Part shown: piece by piece, positions 1-10,374 of the stretch
How positions within the stretch are numbered: position 1 is the stretch's first letter
Layout: each line of letters begins with the position of its first letter
Assembly (NCBI GenBank): GCA_023362775.1
Contig: JALMGJ010000026.1
Location: 1,777,501-1,841,500 of the forward strand
Origin: Charina bottae
Lineage: Eukaryota > Chordata > Lepidosauria > Squamata > Charinaidae
DNA length: 64,000 nt
Reading direction: 5' to 3'
The notes under the pieces: model-generated
What the model was told of the DNA's origin: nothing
Database searches by the model: none
Seen by the model: the letters and a program-made list of their open reading frames with translations, nothing else
Made by a program: the position numbers and the translations under genes

Positions 1-95
1 TGTGTCGCGAAATGATGCCCTGGTGTAAGAGTGTGTCGCGAAATGATGCATTTCTAAAAAGTGTGTCACCAACATGAAAAGTTTGGAAAGCTCTG
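1..95. mobile_element. hAT-like element, family C, cut by the window start
   Basis: Contains tgtgtcgcgaaatgatgc twice and ends gtttggaaagctctg, the terminal repeat seen complete in four other copies here. Confidence 0.75.
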
Positions 96-680
96 AAATA
101 AAGCATTCTTCAATAAATTTCCACGGATTCATCCCTGCACGCAGGTCAGACATTTCTACTGGTCATTCCCTATGCAACTCCAGAACGTGTGTCAAAATTA
201 AAACCAGACCAGATGGAGGAGCTGGTCAGTGAGAAAATAAGTCCTTCTACCTCCCTTGCATGGATGATAAATGCCACATTATTTATTACATTCCACATTA
301 TTTATTACATATTTTTCTTTCCCCAGAGAACGTGGGTTTTGCAAGGAGAGGGAAACGCAGCGGGATCCTGAAATCTGCATAAATTAGGCAAACGGAATAA
401 ATTTACATGCGTTAAACGTGTATTTTTTTCCCTAGATGATACGAATTCAGTTATTGAGGGAAAAAGAAACAGCAACTTTCAGTCAGCATAAATTAGGCCA
501 ACTCAGCCATTTCCCCTAATTCCTCTTTTTATCACATTTTTAGAACTGTTGCTCTTGGCATTAATTCACTTCCTCCTTGCCACCAATGGCAGAAATTAAA
601 AGTGATCAAGTACTAAGTAGCTGGGCTAACACATCCGTGTACCATTTGCACATGGTAACTTTTGGTTACTTCTAACATGG
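96..680. other. No recognised feature
   Basis: AT-rich sequence with no repeat family or exon that I can identify. Confidence 0.4.
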
Positions 681-793
681 TGTTTCTCAACCTTGGCCGC
701 TTGAAGATGTGTGGACTTCAGCTCCCAGAATTCCCCAGCCAGCCACCCAGCTGAAGTCCACACATCTTCAAACGGCCAAGGTTGAGAAACACT
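681..793. mobile_element. Palindromic hAT-like element, family A
   Basis: tgtttctcaaccttggc...gccaaggttgagaaacac with inner arms ttgaagatgtgtggacttca: a fold-back element that could form one long hairpin. Confidence 0.8.
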
Positions 794-1912
794 AACTTGT
801 ACTTTGTACATGTCCTGGCCTTTTTCTTTGCTCCAATGCACTTACTGCAGAGCCACTCAATTTATGGTTAATAGCTTAATTTATGCTTCGATTTATTACA
901 AAAACCCAGAAAATGGGTTCATTTACAACCCGGTTAAGCGCCCTGTCCAGACGCAATCATTCTCTCCCTCCTTTGAGGATCATTTCTTTTTAAACTCTGT
1001 TTTCACAATCGTTAAGACTGCAAACTTGCTGGCGGGGGGGTGTGTGTGTGTGTCTTAAAAACAGCAGCAAAGATGCTCTGAAAACTGTGGGTGGTTTTTT
1101 TTTTTGCATGCAAGCAGCACCGCCCTTTTGCCGTTTCTCAAGTTCCCTTCCTGCTCTGCGTCAGGTGGCTTGCCTTGTTCCAGTGAGGCTCCTGGATGCA
1201 GATGCCCCTCGTCAAGCCCCGAACTGGCCCTGCAGGCACTCCTGGGGACTGCTTCGCACGGGCCTTCCTCGCAAGGCAGTCGTTGGGATGTGGAGATGGA
1301 GGCCAGAAGGACACGCCCCAAAGCCTTCTCCTTCCCATGTTCAGCTTCCTTAAATCAAAAAGAGATTCATTTAGTGTGCAGAGAATTAGCTGCAGGAAGA
1401 GAGACTGCTGTTAGGCTCAAAACTTGGCAAGCCTTTGTCCCAGCTGAATCTTGCACATGCCCAGAAACCTCCTCCTGTCACTTTATTTTCTGATAAAACG
1501 TGGCACCTTTGCAGCCACGTCCAACTTCGGACTTTCTTTCCGTTCAAAGGATGTTGACCTTTGAACCAGGCCTGTGGCATTGCCCCTGCCTCACCCTCAT
1601 TTACCAGCCAAAATGCTCCGGATTTCTGCGGAAATGGGAAGTCGGACAGCTCAGGGCAGGGACAAATTCAACAGAGATGTTAACTGCAACCCAACATTTT
1701 ACATACGCTTTTAAAAGGGCTTAAGAGGGGGAAACGCCAGGAAGCCACAAATGCCAAAACAAGTAAAAAATGGCCTCCATTTGGCAGCTGACGAGCTTCA
1801 GGATCAGGAAAAGCCCCAATACATTATTTTCCCAACTGCAATTAAGACCTGAATCACTCCAAATTCTGTCCGCAAAATCACGCTCCTCTTTCCATGACTT
1901 GGGGCTAAACGA
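794..1912. other. No recognised feature
   Basis: Moderately GC-rich; short open frames overlap on both strands without splice or family support. A g-run and short TG repeat sit at about 1032-1055. Confidence 0.4.
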
Positions 1913-2092
1913 GTGTTTTTCAAACTGGGCCGCTTTAAGAGGTGTGGACTTCAACTCCCAGAATTCCCCAGCCAGCATTGCTGGCTGGGGAATTCTGGGA
2001 GTTGAAGTCCACCTATCTTCATGCATGCCGGCTGGGGGATTCTGGGAGTTGCAGTCCACCCACCTTAAAGTGGCCAAGGTTGAGAAACACTG
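1913..2092. mobile_element. Family A element with an extra internal half-unit
   Basis: Contains ccagccagcattgctggctgg at the centre, then a second ggctggggg-attctgggagtt arm, so it holds one and a half palindromes. Confidence 0.75.
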
Positions 2093-2137
2093 TTGTAGAA
2101 TATGTCTATGAAGGTTCTCAGTCATCCAGGTGGAATT

Positions 2138-2315
2138 GTCTGTAGCTTGAATCATGTCAACTGGATTTCTATTTTCTCAGTGGAAACGTTTCGCTCCTTA
2201 TCCAAGGAGCTTCTTCAGTCCTTGGTTCTTCAGACTGAAGAAGCTCCTTGGATAAGGAGCGAAACGTTTCCACTGAGAAAATAGAAATCCAGTTGACATG
2301 ATTCAAGCTACAGAC
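2138..2315. repeat. Perfect 83-bp inverted repeat with 12-bp spacer
   Basis: Arms 2138-2220 and 2233-2315 are exact reverse complements base by base; the spacer is cttggttcttca. The arms include gaagaagctccttggataag and gcgaaacgtttc, a motif common in squamate and fish repeats. Identity of the family is uncertain. Confidence 0.9.
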
Positions 2316-3108
2316 TGTTGTAGAACATTCTTGCTGATTGGTGTGAATGGCACTTCCTCTCCTCCCCTGCCTTCACACTTCATCCTTCATACAGTGAAGC
2401 AAAAAAATAAAATTAGGAGTGTACCTGGAACTGTACCCGACTCCCCCTTTTTGCAGGATCCCCCTTTTTGCAGGATCCCCCTCTCCAGCAGGGCCCTTTG
2501 CTCCTAATGTAACCCAAACATGCCAAACTTCCCCCCAGAGCACAGCAGAGGATTTGCTCTCAATTAAAGTTGGGTCATGTGCTCCTCTCATTTGGAAGGG
2601 GCAAGGAGCTCTCCCCAATCTTCGGCTTTGGACCACGGCGTCTGAGCAACCAATCTGTGAAAATCCCTGCTGGATCAGAGCCAGGTGGAGCTGCTGGCCA
2701 CACCCCCAGGTGTTCAGCTACTAAGGCCCTCAGATAACCTCAGATAAGCATGGTATCTTAGTCAACCCTCAGATAACTAAGGCCCTCGGTTCTGAAGAGG
2801 ATTGTTATGAGTGTTTTTGGAGAATTCCAGGCCTAGAAGGTCCTGCATTGGTCCAGGAAGAACTTGGAAGCATCACAGAACCTGGCTTGCTCCACGCAGT
2901 CACTTTTTGGAGGAAGCACCAGGCTGTTGAACGACCAAGGGCCACCAGCAACGTGGAGCAGGGATGCCATCTGCAGGCTGGAGGGGGACATTTTGAAACA
3001 ACTCGCACGAGCCCGAGACCCCTCAGATGAGACCACTGGGAAGCTCACAAGGCGAGGAACATTTTCAAATTCAGGGCGTCTTCCCTCTGCAGCCGGCCAG
3101 GCCAACAT
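2316..3108 (-). other. 3' flank, probably including POLR3GL 3' UTR
   Basis: Unique-looking sequence downstream of the POLR3GL stop. A small tandem copy of ccccctttttgcaggat is at about 2445-2480. No clear minus-strand poly(A) signal was found. Confidence 0.4.
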
Positions 3109-3195
3109 TCAGTAGATGGCTTCATCCATATTGTCGTCACTATCGCCCCCAAAGTCTTCTCCGTTGTCAAAATAGGACATGATGTAATCCGTCTC
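3109..3195 (-). CDS. POLR3GL: POLR3GL last coding exon
   Basis: 87 nt encoding ETDYIMSYFDNGEDFGGDSD then DNMDEAIY and a TGA stop (3111-3109). This is the most conserved part of the family C-terminus. Acceptor ctgtag at its upstream side. Confidence 0.95.
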   Translation of the reverse strand, partial: ETDYIMSYFDNGEDFGGDSDDNMDEAIY

Positions 3196-6100
3196 CTACA
3201 GCAGGAAAAAGGAAAATGCCTGGAATCTGGCCATTCCTCCGCTTACACTTTCAGAGCCCACTAAACTCTTCCTCCTTATTCGGGCTGCTTCAAGATTTAT
3301 GTTCTCAGGAGGCCCTCAACTTTTGCCAGAAGCTTGGATGCGCTTCTAGGTCACAAAGGTGCAGAATCCAACCCAAAACGGCAAATTGTTCCTCCAACTA
3401 AAACCCAGAAGCAGCATTTTTTGGCCTCTGGCTCTGCTACGGTTTCTCTTACCTCTTCAAACTCTTCCTCGTCATATTCTTCCTCCTCTTCCTCCTTCCC
3501 TTCTTCACCCTCTTCTTTCTCCTCTTCCTCTTCGGATGTCACCTCTTCCTCTTTCTTTTCCAGAGTCTAGCAAACGATTAAACAACGATTAAGACTACAT
3601 CATCATCATCATCATCATCATCATTCCCACCATATTTCTGCCAAAGTGGATCTTGAAGGCCAAGGGGACCCTTGCCCGAGGGCTGATCCAGACCTGCTCC
3701 GTCCTGGGGCAGGACTTTGGAACCGCCCCAAAAAATCAGCACAGCAAAATCTGGCAGCTCCAACTTTTATTGCTGAGCTCTTGACAAAGTCAGGATGGAG
3801 GAGAGATTAAAGTTGCGAACTGCTTTCACCAGCCCTATCCTTATGCATTTCACAGCCTCCAGACACACCGAAAGTTAGCACTGAAGGAATTCAGGGCATG
3901 GCAGTCAAATTAAATGGAAGTATTTTTCTGCGTATTAGGCTGCTGGGATCGTACATTCTGAGTTAGTGGCCTGGTTGGTTCTGGTTTAGCACAGTGTGAG
4001 CTGAGCCACCGCAGTTTCTAAACCATGGTTTATGATTTAGGACGAGGAGCGACCTGTCATCAGGAACCCACGACATCACCCATTATGAGTCCCTTTCAGT
4101 GTCCAGAAACAAAAGTTCACGTGTCCTGCTTCAGCTGAGCTAAAACTGAACCCATCACACTGGGGCCTAGCGTAGTATGTGCCACAACGGCGAGTTCACA
4201 CAACACGTTCAACTCGCTTACTCAATAAGCCCATTTTCCGGGTTCTCAAAGAAACCTCAACAGATGGATGTGTACAATATGCTAAGCCACAAAAACAAGT
4301 TAAACCTTTTTCCCTTTTAGGTTTGATGGATAAACAGATTGGAAGAAAACATGGGACTTTGTTCTTATATAGGATAACAGCAGCAAGACTTTTATAGCGG
4401 TGGAAGGACTTACAAATACCTACAGTGGAAGGATGGATGGATGGATGGATGGATGAAGTTAATGGAATTGGCTGAGATGGCAAAACTGACTACTTGGATT
4501 GAAGAAATCAAAATTTGTCTAGTTGTGTTCCTACTTGGAAACCACTTTTGGACTTTTGGCTTGAAACGGAAAGAAATGAATCTTTAATTTTGGGCTTTGA
4601 TGATTAGAATCATGATTATAGAAATATTGTGTACTATTGTTAATTTTAGAGTAAGAGGTTCATGTCTTTTAGATTTGTATCTGTACCAAAAAGTCGGAAG
4701 CTATTTTTTTCTATTCTTTTTTTTTCTTTTTCTTTTCCACACTCTTAATTTTGCTCTCTTTCTCATCTTTTCTTAATTCTTTTTTCTCCCCGTTTCTTTG
4801 TATTTTATCTCTTGTTCAAACTTAATAAAGTTTTATGCAAAAAAAAAAAAAAAGTTAAAACCAGCCAGAGTTCATATGTGGGCAAATGCAGCCGCTCCAC
4901 CTTTCATCGCCCTGGCCAAGTGCTGGGCCCAACCACTGGGAACGCAGAGGTGTTTCTTCGACAGGCGTGCGTGAAAACCATCCCATGCCCCCCAACAGTG
5001 CTGCTTGAAAGCCCTGCCAGGAAATCTGGGTTACCTCCAGCTTCTTGATGGCTTCCTCCTTGTCTGCAGGAACCTTGGTTTTGGGCTTGGGGACCGGCAC
5101 CGTCCGCCCTACACCAGAAAGAAACCAGAACAGCTGGTGATCCTGGCCACCAACCTGCTTGGGTCCATTTGGGCCCAAACCCCACCGTCCTCACATGCCG
5201 GCAGAGGCGATGCGAGTTCCAGTCCGACACCCCTGGAAAGCCTCAAATTTGATGGGCTGATGCTCCGTCCAGCTTTTCGGTTTGACCAAAGGACATGCCG
5301 GGGCCTTCCCAATGCTCCGAACTGCAACATGGAGGAAGTTGCCCAAAGGATGAAAAATGGGGAAAATCCTGCCTCTAAAACCCTAAAAAAACACTTTAAA
5401 AAGTGTTTTTGTACTTCTGAAGGCAGGACAACCATCTTCTCCAGAAGTGGACAATCTGTGGCTCTCCAACACCCAAAACCCAACATTCAGTGGCCCCATC
5501 ACCAAATCTCAGCAATGACCACTGTTAATTAAAAAATAAATAAATCTGGAAGTAGGCGGCCACCCCATTTCCATCATTAATTCCCCCCCAAAACAGCCTG
5601 AAATCACACCGGCAAAATTTGGTAACATCCTCCCAGGTCATTTTGGGTAAGGGAATCTTTTTCGAGGAAGAACTGGGAGGGGGGGGGGCTTTCCTGCTGC
5701 AGGGGTTCGGGAGGATTATATTTCATCAACAGAGAATAAAACGACTTACTTCGTTTTCGAGTCTTCTGCACCCGAATCTTTAACTCTGAAGGTAGCTGTT
5801 TCCAATCTGCAGAGGTCAGCAAGATTTAATCAAGCAATTAAAATTGAGGTAATGGGGCCCAAGAGCGCTCCTGGTAGGGTTTTAAAAAATAAACAAAAAC
5901 TCTATATCTGTCTTATTTATTTATTTTTCAAATTTTGCCACCGCCCATCTCCCCCCAGAAGAGGGACTCTAGGTGGTTTACAATAAAACTCTGTATCTGT
6001 CTTGCATTATTTAGAGACATGGCAATTCTTAATCCCTCCCAACTGGGAAGAAAAAATGAGTTTTTCCTCATATAGCTTTGTTATCTGTCACTGTAGGACA

Positions 6101-8315
6101 GTGTTTCTCAACCTTGACCACTTGAAGATGGGTGGACTTCAACTCCCAGAATTCCCCAGCCAGCCAGGCTGGGTGGGGAATTCTGGGAGTTGAAGTCCAC
6201 CATCTTAAAGTGGCCAAACTTGAGAAACACTGATATACAAGCAGTAAATAAAACTTCCCCAGCCTTACCCGGGTTCCACGCAATGGCGTTATCACCTGGG
6301 CCCGTCATCTGATACTTGTCGGAATAGCGTTCAATATCTGGGGGGAAAAAATTCAAGGAATCGGCAACGCCTTCTTTAAAAATCGGAGGGTGAGAAACAG
6401 GGGGGCGGGGGGCTGCTCCTCCACCGTGATTCAGATTTGGAATTACCTTTAAAAGTTTTAAAATCTATCTGGGAACCAGCAAGAGTTTAAGAGTTTAAGA
6501 GTTTATGGACTCTTAAAACCATCCACCAGGTTTCCTCTGCCCAGGCCCCCAAGATGTGTGGACTTCAACTCCCAGAATTCCCCAGCCAGCATTCAACTCC
6601 CAGGAATTCTGGGAATTGAAGTCCACCTGTCTTAAAGTTGCCAAGGTCGAAAAACACTGTTTTAAAGAGGTTTTTTACCAAGCTGTGGAGAAAGGGAAAA
6701 AGAAACTCCTACGCAAGGCTCAACTTCAGCATTCTGTGACATCACAGAAGCCCAACCAATCACATGGATGAAGATTCTCAAGGACTTTACAGGTTTCTTG
6801 GCCGCTTTGTACCTTTCTTGGGGGCGGATGGTTTGATGAAATATGGCAGGTTCTTCATGGCCCCCCTCAGTTCTTGCTTCAGGGCCAACATATACTCCAC
6901 CTCCTCTCCAGCGTGCAGTGGGACCGGTTTATATTCCAAGGGCTGCAGAAACAACCAAGAAGGTGAGAGAGAGTATGTGAATGCTTAGGCTCCCTTCACA
7001 CAACACGCTTCATTAGGCTGCTAAATTAAACCACGACGTGGTAAGCCACAAACCACAAAGGCTCCGTGTGTTATGGGAATGCAGCCATTACCCCTTCCGC
7101 TGACCTGAGCAAGAGGGCTGCAGAAGTCCAGCCTTAAGAATTGTGTTCTATAACATCTGATTATTATGAAAGCATTTTGTTTTATTCATGTGATCGGTAA
7201 GTGCAAGGACCAGGTGCAAGTCACTTTATTCCAGCACTGTCATAACTTTGAACGGTTGCTAAACGAATGGTCGTAAGTCGAGGACTATACAGGGCTTTTC
7301 CCACATGCTGTTTGAAATATTTAGTACGCTAATTTGTTTCTTAAATAAAGCACCCAATCTTGATGCAAAAACTCCCATCACCTGCAGCCAGACTTCTGAC
7401 AGCTCCAGGCTGGAGAAGGCGGCTTTATTTGAAAAACTAACTAATACATTAAATATTTCAAGCCAGAAATAGAAAAAGCCTCTAGCTGGGAAGGTATAGT
7501 CTCCATTGAGTCAGTCTTAATTCACTGATACAACCATGTAGGCTTCTTTGCAGCAACATGGAATGGGTTGGCCCTCTTCTGAACATTTTTTCAACTCCCT
7601 AGTTGGCTTCCACGCTGGGATTTCCTGGTGGTGCACCATCCAAATATGAACTACAGGTACTCCTCGACTTACAACCACAATTGGGTCCGGAATTTCCATC
7701 GTAAGTCATTGCAGTTGTAAGTCGAGTCACCACGTGAACTGGATCGTTTTATGACCATTTTATGGCGGTCGTTAAGCGAATCACAGATCGTTAAGTGAAT
7801 CACCGCAGTTGTTAAACAAATCCAACTTCCCCAATGGGCGTTTTTTCCCGGAAAACAGCAAAAAAGTCACAAAACGCTATCACGTGACTGCAGGACGCTG
7901 GAACCAGTCGTAAATGTGAGCCAGTTGTCAAGCACCTGAAATGTGATCACGTGACCGTGGGAGTGTGTGATGTTTTGCAATGCTCAGAAGTGCTTTACAG
8001 GCCGTAAAGCACCCATTCCAAGGCCATCGTAACTTCGGACCGTCATTAAACAAACAGTCGTAAGTCGAGGACTACCTGTAGTCTGACCTCGCCCACCTTG
8101 TTCAGCCAAGGCCGGGTAGACGCTGTTGAACGTAACCCTGCAAAAAGATCAGAAAGGCAGTAGGAAATTGGACAACTCACGGGAAACAGTGGCGAGGGTT
8201 GCAGAGTCGGTGGGGGCAACGCTTCCCCCTTCCCAATGCCCACGGCCTCAACGTTGAACGTCATGTGGCCGCCCCGACCTCTTCCTCTCCCGCCCCTGCC
8301 AGCCATGATGGCACC
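3109..8315 (-). CDS. POLR3GL: RNA polymerase III subunit RPC7-like, whole gene (7 coding exons)
   Basis: Encodes the RPC7-like subunit of nuclear RNA polymerase III, part of the RPC3-RPC6-RPC7 subcomplex used in initiation at tRNA and 5S genes. Coding exons in transcript order: 8306-8181, 6942-6813, 6337-6269, 5806-5750, 5108-5035, 3566-3453, 3195-3109. All junctions are GT/AG and the phases fit, giving 657 nt, i.e. 218 aa plus stop, the length I recall for human POLR3GL. The protein starts with a Gly/Arg-rich stretch (MAGRGGRGRGRGG), then the conserved TFNVEAVGIGKG and LPPPTLQPSPLFP motifs, a middle ERYSDKYQM segment, a Glu-rich acidic region (about residues 155-190) and the end DYIMSYFDNGEDFGG...DEAIY. 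The acidic tail and the Gly/Arg start separate it from unrelated acidic proteins; POLR3G is the paralogue, but the 218-aa length and the ANKRD34A neighbour favour POLR3GL. It is intact. Its promoter is the CpG region at 9.15-9.6 kb. Confidence 0.96.
3453..3566 (-). CDS. POLR3GL: POLR3GL coding exon 6 (acidic)
   Basis: 114 nt, phase 0 at both ends, encoding TLEKKEEEVTSEEE and a long Glu run to YDEEEFEE. On the plus strand this appears as a CTT/TCC-rich tract, so the low-complexity look here is coding sequence. Confidence 0.92.
3597..3624. repeat. (CAT)n microsatellite
   Basis: About nine CAT units in POLR3GL intron 5, about 30 bases upstream (in transcript sense) of the acceptor of coding exon 6. 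Confidence 0.9.
4307..4851 (+). mobile_element. 5'-truncated L1 LINE, 3' end with poly(A)
   Basis: Translates in pieces to L1 ORF2 C-terminal-like GLMDKQIGRKHGTLFLYRIT and KLMELAEMAKLTTWIEEIK, ends aataaagttttatgc plus an A run. Near-identical aagttaaa(a)cc flanks both ends, a likely target duplication. It lies antisense in a POLR3GL intron. A (GGAT)n tract at 4429-4456 has grown inside it. Confidence 0.75.
5035..5108 (-). CDS. POLR3GL: POLR3GL coding exon 5
   Basis: 74 nt encoding (R)RTVPVPKPKTKVPADKEEA and ending IKKLE at a gtaacc donor. This Lys/Pro-rich stretch is less conserved than its neighbours but keeps the family pattern before the acidic tail. Confidence 0.9.
5750..5806 (-). CDS. 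POLR3GL: POLR3GL coding exon 4
   Basis: 57 nt encoding the basic stretch WKQLPSELKIRVQKTRKR. Acceptor ctgcag, donor gtaag. The split codons at both ends rebuild Asp and Arg, which supports the boundaries. Confidence 0.92.
5908..5993 (-). mobile_element. LINE-type 3' tail, reverse
   Basis: tatttatttatttttcaaat followed by ccgcccatctcccc: the CR1/L2-like tail that recurs here, ending in a TAAA-type repeat. Confidence 0.55.
6099..6232. mobile_element. Family A element, full palindrome
   Basis: cagtgtttctcaacc at one end and gagaaacactg at the other, inside a POLR3GL intron 37 bases from coding exon 3. Confidence 0.85.
6269..6337 (-). CDS. POLR3GL: POLR3GL coding exon 3
   Basis: 69 nt, entered in phase 1, encoding (D)IERYSDKYQMTGPGDNAIAWNP and closing on the first base of an Asp codon. 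The matching human segment reads VERYSDKYQMSGP. Confidence 0.93.
6551..6659. mobile_element. Family A element, degraded
   Basis: Lacks the first terminal arm; keeps aagatgtgtggacttcaact and the closing ccaaggtcgaaaaacactg. Confidence 0.75.
6813..6942 (-). CDS. POLR3GL: POLR3GL coding exon 2
   Basis: 130 nt, enters phase 0 and leaves phase 1. It encodes PLEYKPVPL...EYMLALKQELRGAMKNLPYFIKP, the conserved core of the RPC7 family. Acceptor ctgcag, donor gtacaa. Confidence 0.93.
7196..7291. mobile_element. Family B fragment
   Basis: Only the last part: agcactgtcataactttgaa to gtcgtaagtcgaggactata. Confidence 0.65.
7583..7650 (-). mobile_element. 5S rRNA-derived SINE fragment (possible)
   Basis: tgggatttcctggtggtgca and ccatccaaatatgaac resemble, in reverse, the 5S-derived core of the copy at 9.99 kb. 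It directly abuts a family B element. Confidence 0.45.
7652..8080. mobile_element. Family B element, full length (~430 bp)
   Basis: Opens tacaggtactcctcgactta and closes taagtcgaggactacctgta, an imperfect terminal inverted repeat. The interior repeats gtcgttaag(t/c)gaatca several times. No coding capacity. Confidence 0.8.
8181..8315 (-). CDS. POLR3GL: POLR3GL first coding exon
   Basis: The ATG is at 8306-8304, nine bases into the exon, after an acceptor whose AG reads as CT at 8316-8317. It encodes residues 1-42, from MAGRGG to SPLFP, and ends phase 0 at a gtgagt donor (8180-8179). The acceptor just before the ATG implies a non-coding first exon upstream. Confidence 0.93.
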
Positions 8316-8483
8316 CTGGGAAGAAACACAAAAAGATTACTGAAAGCAGGAAGACCAGAAGCCCCCAAAGAGGAGACGGGGATGCAATCAGTCAACATGC
8401 CGGTCCAGGCTCCGATGGGGTCGGGGAATTCGGATTCCGCAGGTCTTATGTGAACCAGACCGTCCCATGAAGACAGAAGATGG

Positions 8484-8712
8484 TACAGGTCGTCCTTGTT
8501 TAGCGACAATTGGGACCGGTAAATGGTCGTTAGGCAAAGTGGTTGCTAAGTGAAACCGTGATTGTGCTTATGATCCGACTTCAGCTTTCCTTTGCTTGAC
8601 AGACCTGCTACGGTCATAAATGCGAGGATTGGTAGAAAAGTTACTTTTTTATCACCGTCATAACTGCAAATGGTCACTAAATGAGGCAGTCGCTAAACGA
8701 GGACTGCCTGTA
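8484..8712. mobile_element. Family B element, short form
   Basis: Internally deleted copy (about 230 bp) between POLR3GL exon 1 and its first coding exon, ends tacaggtcgtccttg and cgaggactgcctgta. Confidence 0.75.
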
Positions 8713-9023
8713 CATTTCTAAAGTCAGGAGTTGTGTTTGTTTATCTGGGTTTACATGCAACCTGTGAACACAGCCTCCGAGTGGGCTCATCACCACCCTC
8801 GCTGTGACCCACCACTTCCCCCTTAAAGGCTCAGAAGTGAAAAAGGAAAGGAAAAGTGGGGTGGGCTTCTGGATGCCGGACCAGGCTGCAAACATCCCAA
8901 CCACCACGAGAGGGCAGCAAAGATGCAGCAGTTTCTGTATCGCTTGGCTGCCCTCTGGGGGTCATACTTGAAAAGCTCACAATTCCTGGATGTAGAAACA
9001 CACCACCTTAAGGAGAAACCATT

Positions 9024-9080
9024 TAATTCTGGGAGTTGAAGTCCACCCATCTTAAAAGTGCCCAAGTTTGAAAAACACTG
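9024..9080. mobile_element. Family A, right half only
   Basis: attctgggagttgaagtcca to tttgaaaaacactg, single arm without its partner. Confidence 0.7.
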
Positions 9081-9139
9081 ATTTAAACTGTCCTTTCTGT
9101 GTTCCTGCAGAACTAACTTTCTACTTGCAGGGAACCTAT

Positions 9140-9600
9140 TTATGGTGGTTGTTCCTGCTGTTCTCCAGGCGGAGGAGGAGCGCAGCGAACCGAAATCCCT
9201 CCATGCACCCCACGCCCCGAAGCCAGCGCAGGCAGCCCACCGCCCTCTCTCCCGCTTACCCGCTCCGCCCCAGCGGCGGACCGACTGCGCTGCTCGCCCC
9301 CGTCTCCCTTCGGTCCGCACCCGCCGAACCCGACCTCCCGCGGGGGAACCGCGCCGCCGAGGCCGGATACTCGACGTTCCAAAGAGCGGAGCCTCTGCCC
9401 AGGCAGCCAATCAGAGAGAAGGGAAAGCGGAGCTCAGACACGCGACGTTCGAAAGGGCGGAGCCTCTGCCCAGGCAGCCAATAAGAGAGAGGAGGGAGAG
9501 CGGAGTTCGGATACGCGACATCCGAAAGGGCGGAGCCTTCGGTCAGACAGCCAAGTAAAAGAGAGGAGGGAGAGCGGGGGCGTGGCTTGCCGTGCTGTTG
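9140..9600 (-). promoter_or_regulatory. POLR3GL: CpG promoter and probable non-coding exon 1 of POLR3GL
   Basis: A GC- and CpG-rich block lies upstream of the first coding exon, which itself begins with an acceptor. A good minus-strand donor (gtaagc) has its GT at 9259-9258, so a non-coding exon probably ends at 9260. Upstream of it are GC boxes (gggcgg/agcggagcc) and CCAAT boxes in three repeats, and no TATA box is seen. The exact start site is inferred. Confidence 0.7.
9366..9585. repeat. Triplicated ~72-bp promoter module with GC and CCAAT boxes
   Basis: Three direct copies spaced 71 and 73 bp. Each begins near cgac(g/a)tycgaa-like sequence and carries (g/a)gcggagcc at 9384, 9455 and 9528. 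A CCAAT box follows at 9407 and 9478, degraded to CCAAG at 9551. Copies 1 and 2 share cctctgcccaggcagccaat. Confidence 0.85.
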
Positions 9601-9736
9601 AAAAGGGCGAGAAGGAGGCCAGCTGCTGTTTAGTGTCTGTCTGTATGCTAGAGCAGCTGAGGGGTCGGGCTGCGCTGTTGCATTTCGGCTGTGGATTTCC
9701 ATCCCCATCATCCACAGCCTTCGAGTAGCCGACCCG

Positions 9737-9760
9737 AGAGTCATGGGAGTTGAAGTCCAT
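9737..9760. promoter_or_regulatory. ZNF143/SBS-like motif beside the POLR3GL promoter
   Basis: The minus strand reads gacttcaactcccatgactc, close to the known ZNF143 (Staf) consensus ACTACAA(C/T)TCCCA..ATGC. It lies next to a CpG promoter, the usual setting for such sites. It could instead be the remnant of a dispersed repeat with the same core. Confidence 0.35.
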
Positions 9761-9989
9761 TACTCTCCCCTGGAAAAGCACTACGGCCGCGCTTCCTTGG
9801 AGGTAAGTCCGACCGGATGGAAACGGAACAGTTTTAGCGTGACGAATCTGAAACGCAAACCTTCTTCCAGAGTGTTCTTTTTTTTACTTCCTAGTGTAGC
9901 CTACAGGCTGGGGATCACCTGGTGGTCTCCATTCCTTGTACTAAGCGAGCCCCGCTCTGATGGCCTGTTTCAAGATCAGGAAATAGGGG

Positions 9990-10095
9990 GTCGGGGTTGG
10001 CTGATGTTGCCCAGCCTGGGAATCTAAGCAAGGTTGGTTCGAACTTGGATGGGAGACCATCAGGAGATCCCAGGCTGGCCTTGGAAGCGTAGGGC
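9990..10095 (+). mobile_element. 5S rRNA-derived SINE fragment
   Basis: gggaatctaagcaaggttgg followed by cttggatgggagacc matches the 5S rRNA internal promoter region in order, as in 5S-Sauria-type SINEs. Too diverged and truncated to be a 5S gene. Confidence 0.7.
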
Positions 10096-10374
10096 AAAGC
10101 TGTTTTCAATGGTTGCCTAGAAAATCAATTATGTGTGTATAAATTAAGATAAATAAAATAAGTTTATTGTATACTTGTTTCATTTATTTTAGTTTAATTT
10201 AGTCTTAATGTAACATTTGGTTGATCTGGAAAAAAAAGTGGACTCTGCACAGGTGGGAAAAACACTAGGAAGGAAAAAAAGTATACTTGTTTCATTTCTC
10301 TTAATTTGGTTTGCTTAGTGAATTTATGTCATCCCACATTTCCTTTAAGCCGGCTAGGCGGCAGCCTCTAGCCA

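Noticed and set aside
2195..2260. Hammerhead ribozyme core in the inverted repeat
   Set aside because: ggataaggagcgaaac resembles part of the core, but the required CUGANGA is not matched, so self-cleavage is unlikely.
3453..3626. Low-complexity CTT/TCC tract as a simple repeat only
   Set aside because: Most of it (3453-3566) is the acidic exon of POLR3GL; only the CAT repeat after it is a microsatellite.
9990..10095. A 5S rRNA gene
   Set aside because: Only the internal-promoter part resembles 5S; ends are missing and it has many changes, as in 5S-derived SINEs.
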